This document shows positions 53,939 through 62,370 of a stretch of DNA of 64,000 nt, one piece after another. Under the pieces are notes generated by a model that made no database searches, was not told the origin of the DNA, and was given only the letters and a program-made list of their open reading frames with translations. Made by a program: the position numbers and the translations under genes. Positions within the stretch are counted from its first letter, which is position 1. Every line of letters starts with the position of its first letter. The stretch comes from HGM04593 sp045644465 (GTDB lineage Bacteria; Bacteroidota; Bacteroidia; Bacteroidales; Bacteroidaceae), in assembly GCA_045644465.1 (NCBI GenBank), contig JAZRGV010000006.1:62001-126000 (forward strand), given 5' to 3'.

Positions 53939-54955
53939 ATGAATAGGATATATCTATTGCTCATATCGTTGCTGTTTATCTGTTGTGGTGCTTCATCGGG
54001 CAAGCAACAGATTGTAAATGACGAGCAACCGCAAAAGACACCGGCTGTTGTAGAGCCGGCTGTTATTGTGCCTATATTCGATGCCGACAGTGCATACAGC
54101 TTCATCGAAGCGCAGGTGAACTTTGGTCCTCGCGTGCCAAGCACCCCTACACATCGTAAGTGTGGCGACTACCTTATATCCAAGCTGCAGGGCTACGGAG
54201 CAACGGTCATTACCCAGGATATGGACCTCAGAGCCTATAACGGAGACCGCCTCGAAGCACGTAATATCGTGGCGCAGTTCAACCCCGAGAATAGCAACCG
54301 CATAATGCTCTGTGCACATTGGGACACTCGTCCCTGGGCCGACAGCGACCCCGACAAAGCCAACCATCGCAAGCCTCTTCCCGGAGCGAACGACGGCGGT
54401 AGCGGAGTGGGAGTGTTGCTCGAAATAGCACGTCAATTGGCAGCAGTTCCTTCCAAGGTGGGTGTCGATATCATCCTTTTCGATGCCGAGGATTATGGCC
54501 TGCACGAGGATGATTCCCATTTGTGGAAAAAACATAGACACTCATGGGCGCTCGGCTCACAGTACTGGTCAATAAATCCGCATGTTTCCGGATATAATGC
54601 ACGCTATGGCATATTGCTCGATATCGTTGGTGCCCCCAACTCTAAATTTTTGTATGAGGGCTATTCAACAAACTTTGCCCAGGAGATAGTTTATAAGGTG
54701 TGGCATTGGGCCGACAAGCTGGGTTATGGCAACTACTTTGTACAGGAAGACGGTGGCGTGATAACCGACGACCACTATTATGTGAACAGCATCCTTGGAT
54801 TGCCCTGTATCGACATCATCAACTGCGACCCCGACAGCCCTAACGGCTTCGGACCATATCATCATACAATGAAAGACGATATGCAGTGGATTGACAAGGC
54901 AACACTCAAGGCTGTTGGACAAACTGTTTTAACCGTAATATACAACGAAAAATAA
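53939..54955 (+). CDS. M28-fold glutaminyl-peptide cyclotransferase lipoprotein
   Basis: A 338-residue exported zinc enzyme of the M28 fold. The lipobox region LLFICCGASSG puts the lipid on Cys14 or Cys15. Zinc ligands are in LCAHWDTRPWADSD and PGANDGGSGVGVLLEIARQL, with the catalytic acid in ILFDAEDYGL and a late His in GPYHHTMKDD. The pattern matches bacterial glutaminyl cyclases that form N-terminal pyroglutamate. These may act on periplasmic proteins, many of which start with Gln after signal cleavage in Bacteroidetes. Its stop overlaps the sufE start by one base. Confidence 0.9.
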   Translation: MNRIYLLLISLLFICCGASSGKQQIVNDEQPQKTPAVVEPAVIVPIFDADSAYSFIEAQVNFGPRVPSTPTHRKCGDYLISKLQGYGATVITQDMDLRAYNGDRLEARNIVAQFNPENSNRIMLCAHWDTRPWADSDPDKANHRKPLPGANDGGSGVGVLLEIARQLAAVPSKVGVDIILFDAEDYGLHEDDSHLWKKHRHSWALGSQYWSINPHVSGYNARYGILLDIVGAPNSKFLYEGYSTNFAQEIVYKVWHWADKLGYGNYFVQEDGGVITDDHYYVNSILGLPCIDIINCDPDSPNGFGPYHHTMKDDMQWIDKATLKAVGQTVLTVIYNEK

Positions 54956-55386
54956 TGGCTGATATAAAAGAGATACAAGACGAGATTATTGATGAGTTTA
55001 CAGGTTTTGACGATTGGCTCGACCGTTATCAGTTGCTTATCGATTTAGGTAGCGAACAGGAACCATTACCCGAGGAGTACAAAACCGACAATAACCTCAT
55101 CGAAGGTTGTCAGAGCCGTGTATGGCTTCAGGCCGATGTGCTGGACGGCAAAGTCATCTTCCGTGCCGAGAGCGATGCGCTTATAGTAAAAGGTATAGTA
55201 GCATTGCTAATCAAAGTCTATTCGGGACACACTCCCGATGAGATACTCGCATCGGAACCATACTTTGTTGAGGCTATCGGCTTGAAAGAACATCTTTCGC
55301 CCACCCGAAGCAACGGCCTTGTTGCAATGATAAAGCAGATGCGTATGTATGCATTGGCGTTCAAGGCAAAACAAAGTATGAATTGA
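54955..55386 (+). CDS. sufE: SufE family cysteine desulfurase sulfur acceptor
   Basis: A 143-residue protein that accepts persulfide from a SufS-type desulfurase for Fe-S cluster assembly. The acceptor Cys is in NLIEGCQSRVWL (Cys about 48). LIKVYSGHTPDEIL and LSPTRSNGLVAMIKQMRMYA are family motifs. It is coupled to the upstream cyclotransferase gene (1-nt overlap). The last codons are duplicated about 1 kb downstream, beyond a lipoprotein gene, suggesting that its 3' end was rebuilt by an insertion. Confidence 0.95.
   Translation: MADIKEIQDEIIDEFTGFDDWLDRYQLLIDLGSEQEPLPEEYKTDNNLIEGCQSRVWLQADVLDGKVIFRAESDALIVKGIVALLIKVYSGHTPDEILASEPYFVEAIGLKEHLSPTRSNGLVAMIKQMRMYALAFKAKQSMN
55321..55353 (+). 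repeat. direct repeat, left copy (inside sufE)
   Basis: 33 bp of the sufE 3' end coding VAMIKQMRMYA. It matches 56384-56416 at 30 of 33 positions; the first 20 bases are identical and the three differences are transitions. Together the two copies bracket the lipoprotein gene at 55430-56302. Confidence 0.9.
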
Positions 55387-55429
55387 TGTAAATAGAGCTT
55401 ATACGCTTTGGTGGTGAAATTGAAAATTT

Positions 55430-56302
55430 ATGAGGAAGTCTTTTTTTTATATACTGTTGCTGTTTGTAGCATTTCCTGCATTATTCATCTCATGTAATAA
55501 CAACGTAGAGGATGAAACTCCTGAAATTCTATATAAAGTAAGTATCAATGCCACAGAGGGCGGTAGTGTGCAATTCAGCGACTGTTCAGGCCTTTCAAAA
55601 CAGGTGAAATTTGGAACCTCATTGGAAGCAATAGCTACACCTGATGAAGGTTGGGCTTTTCTTGGTTGGTATATGAATGGCGTTATATTAGTTAAACCTA
55701 CTGCGTCTTTTGCTTTTCCAGCTATAACCGATATGCAATTGACTGCTAAGTTTGAGAAGATTCCTGCCTATGAGGCTGTTGACCTTGGTTTGAGTGTAAA
55801 ATGGGCAACATTTAATGTTGGTGCATCAAGGCCTGAGAGGTATGGGTGTTATTATGCATGGGGCGAGACCGAAGAAAAAGATAGTTATAGTAAAGAAAAT
55901 TATCTTTATTATAGCAATGGTAGTTATATAGATATTGGTAGTAATATTGCCGGTACCCAATATGATGTTGCTCATGTAAAATGGGGTGGTGAATGGCGCA
56001 TGCCTACGAGCGATGAGCAATATGAATTGAAAATGAACTGTGATTGGGAGTGGACAACCATCGATGGCGTTAACGGTTGTAAGGTAAAGAGTAGAGTTAA
56101 TGATGAGTTTATATTCCTTCCGGCATCAGGCTTTCGTGAGGGTACAGAAATGTATGGAAACAACTCAAATAGCGGTGCCTATTGGTCAAGTGTGTTAAGA
56201 GATAGTTACTCTGCTCACAACTTCTGTTTAAGAGCAGATGGTCTCAATATGGATGTTCTTATACGTAGCAATGGTCTTACTGTGCGCCCTGTTATAGAGT
56301 GA
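55430..56302 (+). CDS. surface lipoprotein with InlB-B-like and Fibrobacter-paralogous domains
   Basis: A 290-residue lipoprotein. The signal peptide ends in LFISC (Cys about 22). An InlB B-repeat/Bacterial_repeat_2-like beta domain (about 35-112) has ATEGGSVQFSDCSG and WAFLGWYMNG. A C-terminal FGE-sulfatase/Fib_succ_major-like domain (about 115-290) has YEAVDLGLSVKWATFNVGA, WGGEWRMPTSDEQ, FIFLPASGFREG and GAYWSSV. Such proteins are probably surface adhesins or ligand binders. It is more AT-rich than sufE and ldcA, and the flanking 33-bp repeats suggest recent insertion. Confidence 0.88.
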   Translation: MRKSFFYILLLFVAFPALFISCNNNVEDETPEILYKVSINATEGGSVQFSDCSGLSKQVKFGTSLEAIATPDEGWAFLGWYMNGVILVKPTASFAFPAITDMQLTAKFEKIPAYEAVDLGLSVKWATFNVGASRPERYGCYYAWGETEEKDSYSKENYLYYSNGSYIDIGSNIAGTQYDVAHVKWGGEWRMPTSDEQYELKMNCDWEWTTIDGVNGCKVKSRVNDEFIFLPASGFREGTEMYGNNSNSGAYWSSVLRDSYSAHNFCLRADGLNMDVLIRSNGLTVRPVIE

Positions 56303-56383
56303 AAAGAAGTTGGTGAGAATGAATTATCAGAACTTCAGCAAGAGAGCTTTTTGTTCTAATTGGTTGTTTGAGCCGGTAGCTCT

Positions 56384-56422
56384 GTTGCAATGATAAAGCA
56401 GATACGTATATACGCAAAATGA
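56384..56422 (+). pseudogene. remnant of a sufE 3' end (right copy of the direct repeat)
   Basis: In frame this reads VAMIKQIRIYAK then stop TGA at 56420-56422, an alternative SufE C-terminus. Upstream homology fades within a few codons and an in-frame stop precedes it. It is probably the original sufE end, displaced by the lipoprotein module, and it sits right before the terminator that would have followed sufE. Confidence 0.7.
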
Positions 56423-56423
56423 A

Positions 56424-56463
56424 CCTATAATAAAAGCGACCTATTGGTCGCTTTTATTATAGG
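56424..56463. terminator. bidirectional terminator
   Basis: A perfect 18-bp stem (56424-56441 / 56446-56463), loop TATT, with T-runs on both strands. It is shared by the sufE/lipoprotein side and the convergent LD-carboxypeptidase gene. Confidence 0.9.
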
Positions 56464-57353
56464 TCGAATTCTAAGGTCGCCCCTTTTTTGTCTATTGCAA
56501 GCCTGCACTCTGCACCCTCGATAAGCGGTACGTTTTCATCGCAGTGTCCAACCGGAAATCCAAAGCATACAGGAATATTGTATTTCTTTACAATGTTATG
56601 TATGAGATTGTATGGCTCTGCAAATTCCGGGTTCTCTTTTATTCCTGTGAATTGTCCCACTATAACTCCTCCTATTTTTGACAACGCACCGCAAAGCTCC
56701 AGCTGGTACATCATACGTTCAATGCGGTAGGGCTGTTCTCCAATATCTTCGATAAAAAGTATTGTATCTTCTTTGAAAATATCATACTCTGTTCCTGTTA
56801 GAGCCGTCAGCACCGAGAGGTTACCGCCGGCAAGCCTGCCGGTGGCTGTTCCGTGTATGTCAAGCTTGTGAGAGGTGTTTTCGTATGTCGGTTTTCTGCC
56901 GAACAATATATCTCGGAGCATATTTGCCGGGAAACTGTCAGGAAATTTCGACAGATGGTTGCATTGCGATGAGTGAATGGACATTACTCCCTGTGACAGG
57001 CATGCAACATGCAGTGCCGAGCAGTCGCTCATGCCTATAATCCATTTGGGATGTTCCTTTATCAATGTGGCAAAATCTCGGAGAAGATGCACGCACCCAT
57101 AACCGCCGTAACTGCAAAGCACTGCTTTTATATCATTGTCGGTAAGTGCTGTGGCAAAATCATCCATGCGCTCCTCGGCTGTTCCGCTGTAGTAGCCCTT
57201 TTTTGTCAGGGTGTGTGGCATTATAACCACTTTTAGTCCCCACTTTTCCAAAAGGAGTGCAGTTGCATCAACAATCGAGGTATCGCGCAATGCTCCGGCA
57301 GGAGAGAGTATGGCAATTGTATCGCCTTCTTTTAGCGGAGCAGGGGCTTTCAT
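56457..57353 (-). CDS. LD-carboxypeptidase (peptidase S66)
   Basis: A 298-residue murein tetrapeptide carboxypeptidase that removes the terminal D-Ala from recycled muropeptides. The Ser nucleophile is in IIGMSDCSALHVA (about 107-119), after CSYGGYGCVHLL. The Glu and His of the triad are in LFIEDIGEQPYRIERM and FPVGHCDENVPLIEG. No signal peptide, so it is cytoplasmic as in LdcA. It lies 5 nt downstream of the U32 peptidase gene, in one transcript. Confidence 0.93.
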   Translation of the reverse strand: MKAPAPLKEGDTIAILSPAGALRDTSIVDATALLLEKWGLKVVIMPHTLTKKGYYSGTAEERMDDFATALTDNDIKAVLCSYGGYGCVHLLRDFATLIKEHPKWIIGMSDCSALHVACLSQGVMSIHSSQCNHLSKFPDSFPANMLRDILFGRKPTYENTSHKLDIHGTATGRLAGGNLSVLTALTGTEYDIFKEDTILFIEDIGEQPYRIERMMYQLELCGALSKIGGVIVGQFTGIKENPEFAEPYNLIHNIVKKYNIPVCFGFPVGHCDENVPLIEGAECRLAIDKKGATLEFDL

Positions 57354-57358
57354 GGGTA

Positions 57359-58618
57359 TCAGCTACATGATGAACCGGTAGAGACAATCTTATAGAGTTT
57401 ATCGCTTGGACGCACCTTGCATGGCACCTTGAACGACACACGTTCGCCCTTGTGTACGGTCTCGACGCTCTGCAGGTTCACTCGTGGGTCTTCCAGTTCA
57501 AGATACACTGCGCCTGTTGTAGGGCCGGTGATAAGTATCTTTTCGCCTGCATTTATCTCGCCAGCCTCTATTAGGAATTCTCCCACGCCAAGGTTTGAAA
57601 AGTGTTTAATAGCCTTGCCTATATATACCTTGCGCTCTGTAGCCTGCGAACCATAAATGTTGCTCCACTCACCAAGTTTCTGTCCTTGGTAGTAACCGTC
57701 CCAAAAACCACGGTTAAACACGGTTTTCAATCTCTCGTCCCATGCATCTTTCTTGTCCTCTGTAAGCTCTCCGTCGAGATATGCCTGCAGTGCCTCGTTG
57801 TAGCATCCTGCTACTGTGCTCACATATTCCGCACCGCGTGCGCGGCCTTCAATCTTGAACACGCGCACTCCGCTTTCAATCATACGGTCAATGAAACGTA
57901 TGGTCTTAAGGTCTTTGGGCGACATAATATATTTGTTGTCAACCTCAAGCTCAATGTCGCTCTCGCGGTCTTTTACGATATATCCTCTGCGGCATACCTG
58001 CATGCACTCGCCACGGTTTGCACTGCGGCCAAGCTGGTGCAACGACAGGTAACATTTGCCCGATATTGCCATGCATAAAGCACCATGGCAGAACATCTCA
58101 ATGCGTATGAGTTCGCCCTTTGGGCCACATATATTCTCGTCGATGATAATCTTGTGTATTGCTGCCACTTGGTCCATATTAAGCTCGCGTGCAAGCACCA
58201 CCACGTCGGCAAATTGTGCGTAGAATTTCAGTGCTTCGCTGTTGCTTATGTTCAGCTGTGTCGATAGATGCACCTCAACGCCAACCTTGTTACAGTATTG
58301 CATAACAGCAACGTCCGATGCAATAACAGCAGATATGCCACTCTCCTTTGCCGCATCGATGATGCTGTGCATCATATCGATGTCGTTCTCATAGATTATG
58401 GTGTTTACGGTGAGGTAGCTCTTAATGTTGTGACTGTCGCATATCTCGGCAATCTCTCTCAGGTCGTTGATAGAGAATGCACTTGCCGAGTGGGCACGCA
58501 TGTTAAGGTGCTCAATACCAAAATATATGGAGTTCGCTCCGGCCTGTATTGCTGCTGCAAGGCTCTCGCGCGAACCCACAGGAGCCATTATCTCAAAGTC
58601 GCTTCTTTTATAGTTCAT
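57359..58618 (-). CDS. peptidase U32 family protein
   Basis: A 419-residue member of peptidase family U32. The PROSITE-like signature is IEMFCHGALCMAISGKCYLS (about 176-195). The N-terminal half is a TIM-barrel-like domain with ELMAP-type start FEIMAPVGSRESL. CMQVCRRGY and FKIEGRARGAEYVS follow, then a C-terminal beta-domain. In other bacteria related proteins (TrhP/RlhA) act in RNA hydroxylation; whether this is a peptidase is doubtful. A consensus promoter lies upstream at 58682-58712. Confidence 0.92.
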   Translation of the reverse strand: MNYKRSDFEIMAPVGSRESLAAAIQAGANSIYFGIEHLNMRAHSASAFSINDLREIAEICDSHNIKSYLTVNTIIYENDIDMMHSIIDAAKESGISAVIASDVAVMQYCNKVGVEVHLSTQLNISNSEALKFYAQFADVVVLARELNMDQVAAIHKIIIDENICGPKGELIRIEMFCHGALCMAISGKCYLSLHQLGRSANRGECMQVCRRGYIVKDRESDIELEVDNKYIMSPKDLKTIRFIDRMIESGVRVFKIEGRARGAEYVSTVAGCYNEALQAYLDGELTEDKKDAWDERLKTVFNRGFWDGYYQGQKLGEWSNIYGSQATERKVYIGKAIKHFSNLGVGEFLIEAGEINAGEKILITGPTTGAVYLELEDPRVNLQSVETVHKGERVSFKVPCKVRPSDKLYKIVSTGSSCS

Positions 58619-58681
58619 AGGTTGATGTTGTTATTATGCCTGCTGCAGAACGATATGTGTGCTGCATGGCCTGCATTGTTA

Positions 58682-58712
58682 CAAAATTAGCTTAAACATA
58701 ATTGACGGCAAA
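58682..58712 (-). promoter_or_regulatory. consensus promoter of the U32 gene
   Basis: On the minus strand TTTG (58712-58709), exactly 19 nt, then TAATTTTG (58689-58682): a perfect fit to the Bacteroides promoter consensus. It lies about 64 nt before the ATG. The 67-bp tandem repeat starts 53 bp upstream of it. Confidence 0.7.
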
Positions 58713-58764
58713 ATAAATTCTATTTATTTTAGGTAAAAATGATATTTTGGTTTCGCCTATCTCT

Positions 58765-58991
58765 TGTAGGGACCCGGCACGCCGTGTCCGCAAAAACTTA
58801 GCGCTGTATTGTCAATGGTTTGTTATATGCATGTAGGGACACGACATGTCGTGTCCGCATAAACTCAGCGCCGTATTGTCAATGGTTTGTTATGTGCATG
58901 TAGGGACCCGGTACGCCGTGTCCGCAAAAACTCTACGCCGTATTGTCAATGGTTTGTTATGTGCATGTAGGGACACGACATGTCGTGTCCG
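58765..58991. repeat. 67-bp tandem repeat with alternating palindromes (3.4 copies)
   Basis: Units start at 58765, 58832, 58899 and 58966 (last truncated at 26 bp), each beginning TGTAGGGAC. Units 2 and 4 contain the perfect 20-bp palindrome GGACACGACATGTCGTGTCC. Units 1 and 3 contain the imperfect version GGACCCGG(C/T)ACGCCGTGTCC. The shared remainder includes TATTGTCAATGGTTTGTTAT. The A-B-A-B order implies a 134-bp duplication. It lies between uvrA (downstream side) and the U32 promoter, and is non-coding in my reading. The rest of this 457-bp gap holds the U32 promoter only. Confidence 0.92.
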
Positions 58992-59075
58992 TTACATTTC
59001 CTCGCAGTTCTTAACCTTTGGAATTTTGGCCTTTATTTGTTTTGTAGTCTTTCTTTTATGGAATATCCCCCTGTT

Positions 59076-61874
59076 TTATTTCAGTTTTTCTTTCAGGAAC
59101 TCACCTGTATAGGACTCCTTGCATGTTGCAACCTCTTCGGGTGTGCCGGCTGCTACAAGGTTACCTCCCTCTTCGCCTCCCTCCTTGCCAAGGTCTATGA
59201 GGTAGTCGGCGCATTTTATCACATCCATATTATGCTCTATTACCACGAGTGAGTGTCCGCGTTCGAGCAAGCGTTCAAACGATTTCAGTAGTTTCTTTAT
59301 GTCGTGGAAATGGAGTCCGGTTGTAGGTTCATCAAAGATAAACATCGTTGGTCGGTCGCTCTGGCGGCTCAAATAGTAGGCGAGTTTTACACGTTGGTTC
59401 TCACCGCCCGAGAGTGTCGATGACGATTGCCCAAGCTTTATGTATGCCAGTCCCACATCCTGCAATGGCTGAAGGCTGTCGGCAATGCGTTTCTGCCCAT
59501 GCTCCTGGAAAAAGTTTATTGCATCGCCAATGGTCATTTCAAGAATATCGTGTATGTTCTTGCCGTGGAACTTCACTTCGAGCACATCCTCTTTGAAACG
59601 TTTGCCGTGGCAAGCCTCACATTCAAGCTTAAGGTCGGCCATAAACTGCATGGAAACGGTTATTGTTCCCTCGCCTTTGCACTCCTCGCATCGTCCACCC
59701 TCGGCATTGAACGAGAAGTGCCCCGCACCGAATTTCATCTGCTTTGCCAATGGCTGCTGTGCAAACAGGTGGCGTATGTCGTCATAGACTTTAAGGTAGG
59801 TTACAGGGTTCGAACGCGATGACTTGCCTATGGGGTTCTGGTCTATCAGCTCCACACCACACAACTGTTTCAATGCTCCGTCAACCGTTTCGCATTGTCC
59901 TGGAGCATCACAGGTGTTGCCAAAGTGGCGCATGAGCGAACGGTATAGTATGTTACGCACAAGTGTCGATTTTCCCGAGCCACTCACTCCGCTTACAACG
60001 GTGAAGGTGTTCAATGGAAAGTCAACATCAATGCCTTTGAGGTTGTTCTCTCTTGCTCCCTTTATTGTTATCTTGTTGTTCGATGTCCTGCGGTGCTTGG
60101 GCACGTCTATTGTCTCCTCGCCAAGCAGATATCTGACAGTGTAGCTGTTGCTGCCTTTCTCGAGGTTGCTCATATCACCTTTATATACGATGTTACCGCC
60201 ATATGAGCCGGCTTTCGGACCCACGTCTATGATGTAGTCGGCAGCACGTATTATCTCTTCATCGTGTTCCACCACAACAACAGTGTTACCAAGGTCGCGC
60301 AGGCGGTAGAGCACGCTTATCAGGCGGTCGGTGTCGCGGCTATGCAGGCCAATGCTTGGCTCGTCAAGGATATATAGTGAGCCAACGAGTGCGCTACCGA
60401 GCGATGTTACAAGGTTTATGCGCTGGCTCTCACCGCCCGAAAGGGTGTTGCTCAGTCGGTTGAGGGTGAGGTATCCCAGGCCCACGTCGATGAGGCAATC
60501 CACGCGGTTACGTATCTCTGTTAGTATGCGCTTTGCTATTGCCGCATCGTGTTCATCAAGTATCAGGTTATCGAAAAACTCCTTTAGGCGTGTAACAGGC
60601 ATCTCTATAAGTTCGGTGATGCTTGTTCCTCCCACCTTCACATAGGTAGCCTCTTTCTTCAGGCGTGTGCCGTGGCATGTGGGGCATATAGGTTTTCCGC
60701 GGTAACGCGCAAGCATCACGCGAAACTGTATCTTGTATTGGTTGGCCTTTACCATGTTGAAGAAGTTATCGATGCTTATGCCTTCGCCATATTCTTCAAT
60801 CCAGGGGCCTTTGTGCCACAGGTAATCTTTCTGCTCCTGTGTAAGGTTATAGTATGGTTCAAAGATAGGGAAATCATCTTGTGGTGCACGACGGCAGAAC
60901 TCGTTTTTCCATTCGCCCATCTTGTCGCCACGCCAGCAGAAGACAGCTCCGTCATATACGCTCAGTGTCTTGTTGGGTATTACAAGGTCCTCGTCAATGC
61001 CCACTATGCGGCCAAAGCCCTCGCAGTCGGGGCAGGCACCTATGGGTGAGTTGAACGAGAACATCTGCTCCGTAGGCTCTTCAAACTCCATGCCGTCGGC
61101 CTCAAAGCGTATGCTGAAACTATGTGGCGCATCCTCGTCAATAAAACGCAGCATACAGGTGCCGTTTCCCTCGTAGAACGCCGTCTCGGCCGAGTCGAGC
61201 AGTCGGCTCACATTTTCCTTGCTGTTGTTTACGCTCAAGCGGTCAATGAGCAGTGTCGGCTTATCCTGTTTCTTTGGCTTGTAATCCTCAATGTGTATTA
61301 TCTCCTTGTCAAGGACTATGCGTGTGAATCCCTGCTGCAGATAAATCTGCAACTGCTCTTCAAGAGTGCGTCCCTTGCGTTTGGGAATTGGTGCAAGTAG
61401 AAGGAAACGTGTGCTCTCGGGGCGGCTCTGCATACATGTAACAAGGTCTTCGGGGTTATCCTTCTTTACCAGTGTGCCACTTATGGGTGAGTAGGTCTTG
61501 CCAATGCGTGCGTATAGCAGTTTCAGATATTCGTAAATCTCGGTGGATGTGCCCACTGTTGAGCGTGGGTTACGGTTGTTAACCTTCTGCTCAATGGCTA
61601 TGGCAGGCGGTATGCCCTTGATGAAGTCGCACTCGGGCTTGTTCATCTGCCCAAGGAACTGGCGTGCGTATGCCGATAGCGACTCCACATAACGGCGTTG
61701 TCCTTCGGCATATAGAGTGTCGAATGCAAGCGATGATTTGCCCGAACCCGACAGTCCGGTGATAACAACAAGTTTTCCGCGCGGAATCTCTACATCAACA
61801 TTCTTCAGATTATTTACACGCGCTCCTTTTATTATGATATTCTTGCTACTCTCTTTCATCTTGCTCTCTGCCAT
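59076..61874 (-). CDS. uvrA: excinuclease ABC subunit A
   Basis: The damage-recognition ATPase of nucleotide excision repair, 932 aa. Two ABC modules: Walker A GLSGSGKSSLAFD (about 39-51) and GVSGSGKSTLVRN, signatures LSGGESQRINL and LSGGENQRVKL. Zinc modules are CPDCEGFG, CPTCHGTR and CEECKGEG...CEACHGKRF. It is complete and of usual length. It is monocistronic with a long upstream region; a good minus-strand promoter lies at 62157-62190, inside the putative invertible segment. Confidence 0.97.
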   Translation of the reverse strand: MAESKMKESSKNIIIKGARVNNLKNVDVEIPRGKLVVITGLSGSGKSSLAFDTLYAEGQRRYVESLSAYARQFLGQMNKPECDFIKGIPPAIAIEQKVNNRNPRSTVGTSTEIYEYLKLLYARIGKTYSPISGTLVKKDNPEDLVTCMQSRPESTRFLLLAPIPKRKGRTLEEQLQIYLQQGFTRIVLDKEIIHIEDYKPKKQDKPTLLIDRLSVNNSKENVSRLLDSAETAFYEGNGTCMLRFIDEDAPHSFSIRFEADGMEFEEPTEQMFSFNSPIGACPDCEGFGRIVGIDEDLVIPNKTLSVYDGAVFCWRGDKMGEWKNEFCRRAPQDDFPIFEPYYNLTQEQKDYLWHKGPWIEEYGEGISIDNFFNMVKANQYKIQFRVMLARYRGKPICPTCHGTRLKKEATYVKVGGTSITELIEMPVTRLKEFFDNLILDEHDAAIAKRILTEIRNRVDCLIDVGLGYLTLNRLSNTLSGGESQRINLVTSLGSALVGSLYILDEPSIGLHSRDTDRLISVLYRLRDLGNTVVVVEHDEEIIRAADYIIDVGPKAGSYGGNIVYKGDMSNLEKGSNSYTVRYLLGEETIDVPKHRRTSNNKITIKGARENNLKGIDVDFPLNTFTVVSGVSGSGKSTLVRNILYRSLMRHFGNTCDAPGQCETVDGALKQLCGVELIDQNPIGKSSRSNPVTYLKVYDDIRHLFAQQPLAKQMKFGAGHFSFNAEGGRCEECKGEGTITVSMQFMADLKLECEACHGKRFKEDVLEVKFHGKNIHDILEMTIGDAINFFQEHGQKRIADSLQPLQDVGLAYIKLGQSSSTLSGGENQRVKLAYYLSRQSDRPTMFIFDEPTTGLHFHDIKKLLKSFERLLERGHSLVVIEHNMDVIKCADYLIDLGKEGGEEGGNLVAAGTPEEVATCKESYTGEFLKEKLK

Positions 61875-62108
61875 AAATCAATCTCGCGAATTTACATAAA
61901 AAAATGCGATAATATAGCAGATATATCGCAATAATATTTTCTATTGTAAAATCATATTGCTCTATTGCTTTGCATTGTGCATTGGAAATGTTGCTGTGGA
62001 ATTTCAAAGCTACCTTTTGCGGTAACTTTCTTTATTCCCACGCTTTGTGATTTTAGTCGCGAACCTATGATGAATGGAGAGGAATGATGTGCGGTATAAT
62101 ACAGCAAC

Positions 62109-62261
62109 TGTTTAGCAAAAAACAATGTCTCTTCCGAAAAGATACGATATTTGTAGCAAAATTACATAAAATATCTTAACGAATTGCAAATCATTCAATA
62201 AATATTGTGGTTTTGCAAAAGATTAATTTCTAAAATGAATGATTTGTTTAGCAAAAAACAA
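62109..62261 (+). repeat. 17-bp direct repeat pair
   Basis: TGTTTAGCAAAAAACAA occurs exactly at 62109-62125 and 62245-62261. One copy is just outside the left inverted repeat and one lies inside the putative invertible segment. Confidence 0.8.
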
Positions 62262-62327
62262 ATATCTGATAGTTATAGTATTAGTAATCAATAAGCAATC
62301 TCTTTTAAAAAATCTTTTCGGAAGAGA
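62128..62327. promoter_or_regulatory. putative invertible promoter (inverton) upstream of the BspA-like gene
   Basis: A perfect 16-bp inverted repeat, TCTCTTCCGAAAAGAT (62128-62143) and ATCTTTTCGGAAGAGA (62312-62327), bounds 168 bp. Outward of each arm the match continues imperfectly (ATTGT, then CTAAA at similar spacing). Each arm is itself a near-dyad (TCTCTTC-C-GAAAAGA). Inside, a minus-strand promoter points at uvrA; inversion would place it at about 62265-62298, pointing at the surface-protein gene with a leader of about 66 nt. No recombinase gene is in the window. The remaining 61875-62127 shows only a weak minus-strand TAGCTTTG box (62005-62012). Confidence 0.6.
62157..62190 (-). promoter_or_regulatory. 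promoter inside the putative invertible segment, reading towards uvrA
   Basis: On the minus strand TTTG (62190-62187), 22 nt, then TAATTTTG (62164-62157). The -7 box is consensus, the spacer slightly long. In the given orientation it could drive uvrA with a leader of about 275 nt. Confidence 0.55.
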
Positions 62328-62370
62328 ATTGTAAAAAACTAAATAAAAAATAATACTAAAAACTACTTTT

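Noticed and set aside
58765..58991. CRISPR array
   Set aside because: The units are contiguous with no unique spacers, each unit holds its own palindrome, and no cas genes are present.
58846..59112. Open frame across the 67-bp tandem repeat
   Set aside because: It is the repeat translated: the peptide echoes the repeat unit, has no family features, and runs into the 3' end of uvrA on the other strand.
62184..62215. Plus-strand promoter for the BspA-like gene (TTG-N21-TGGTTTTG)
   Set aside because: The -7 box departs from TAnnTTTG and the minus-strand candidate is clearly better; kept only as a remote alternative.
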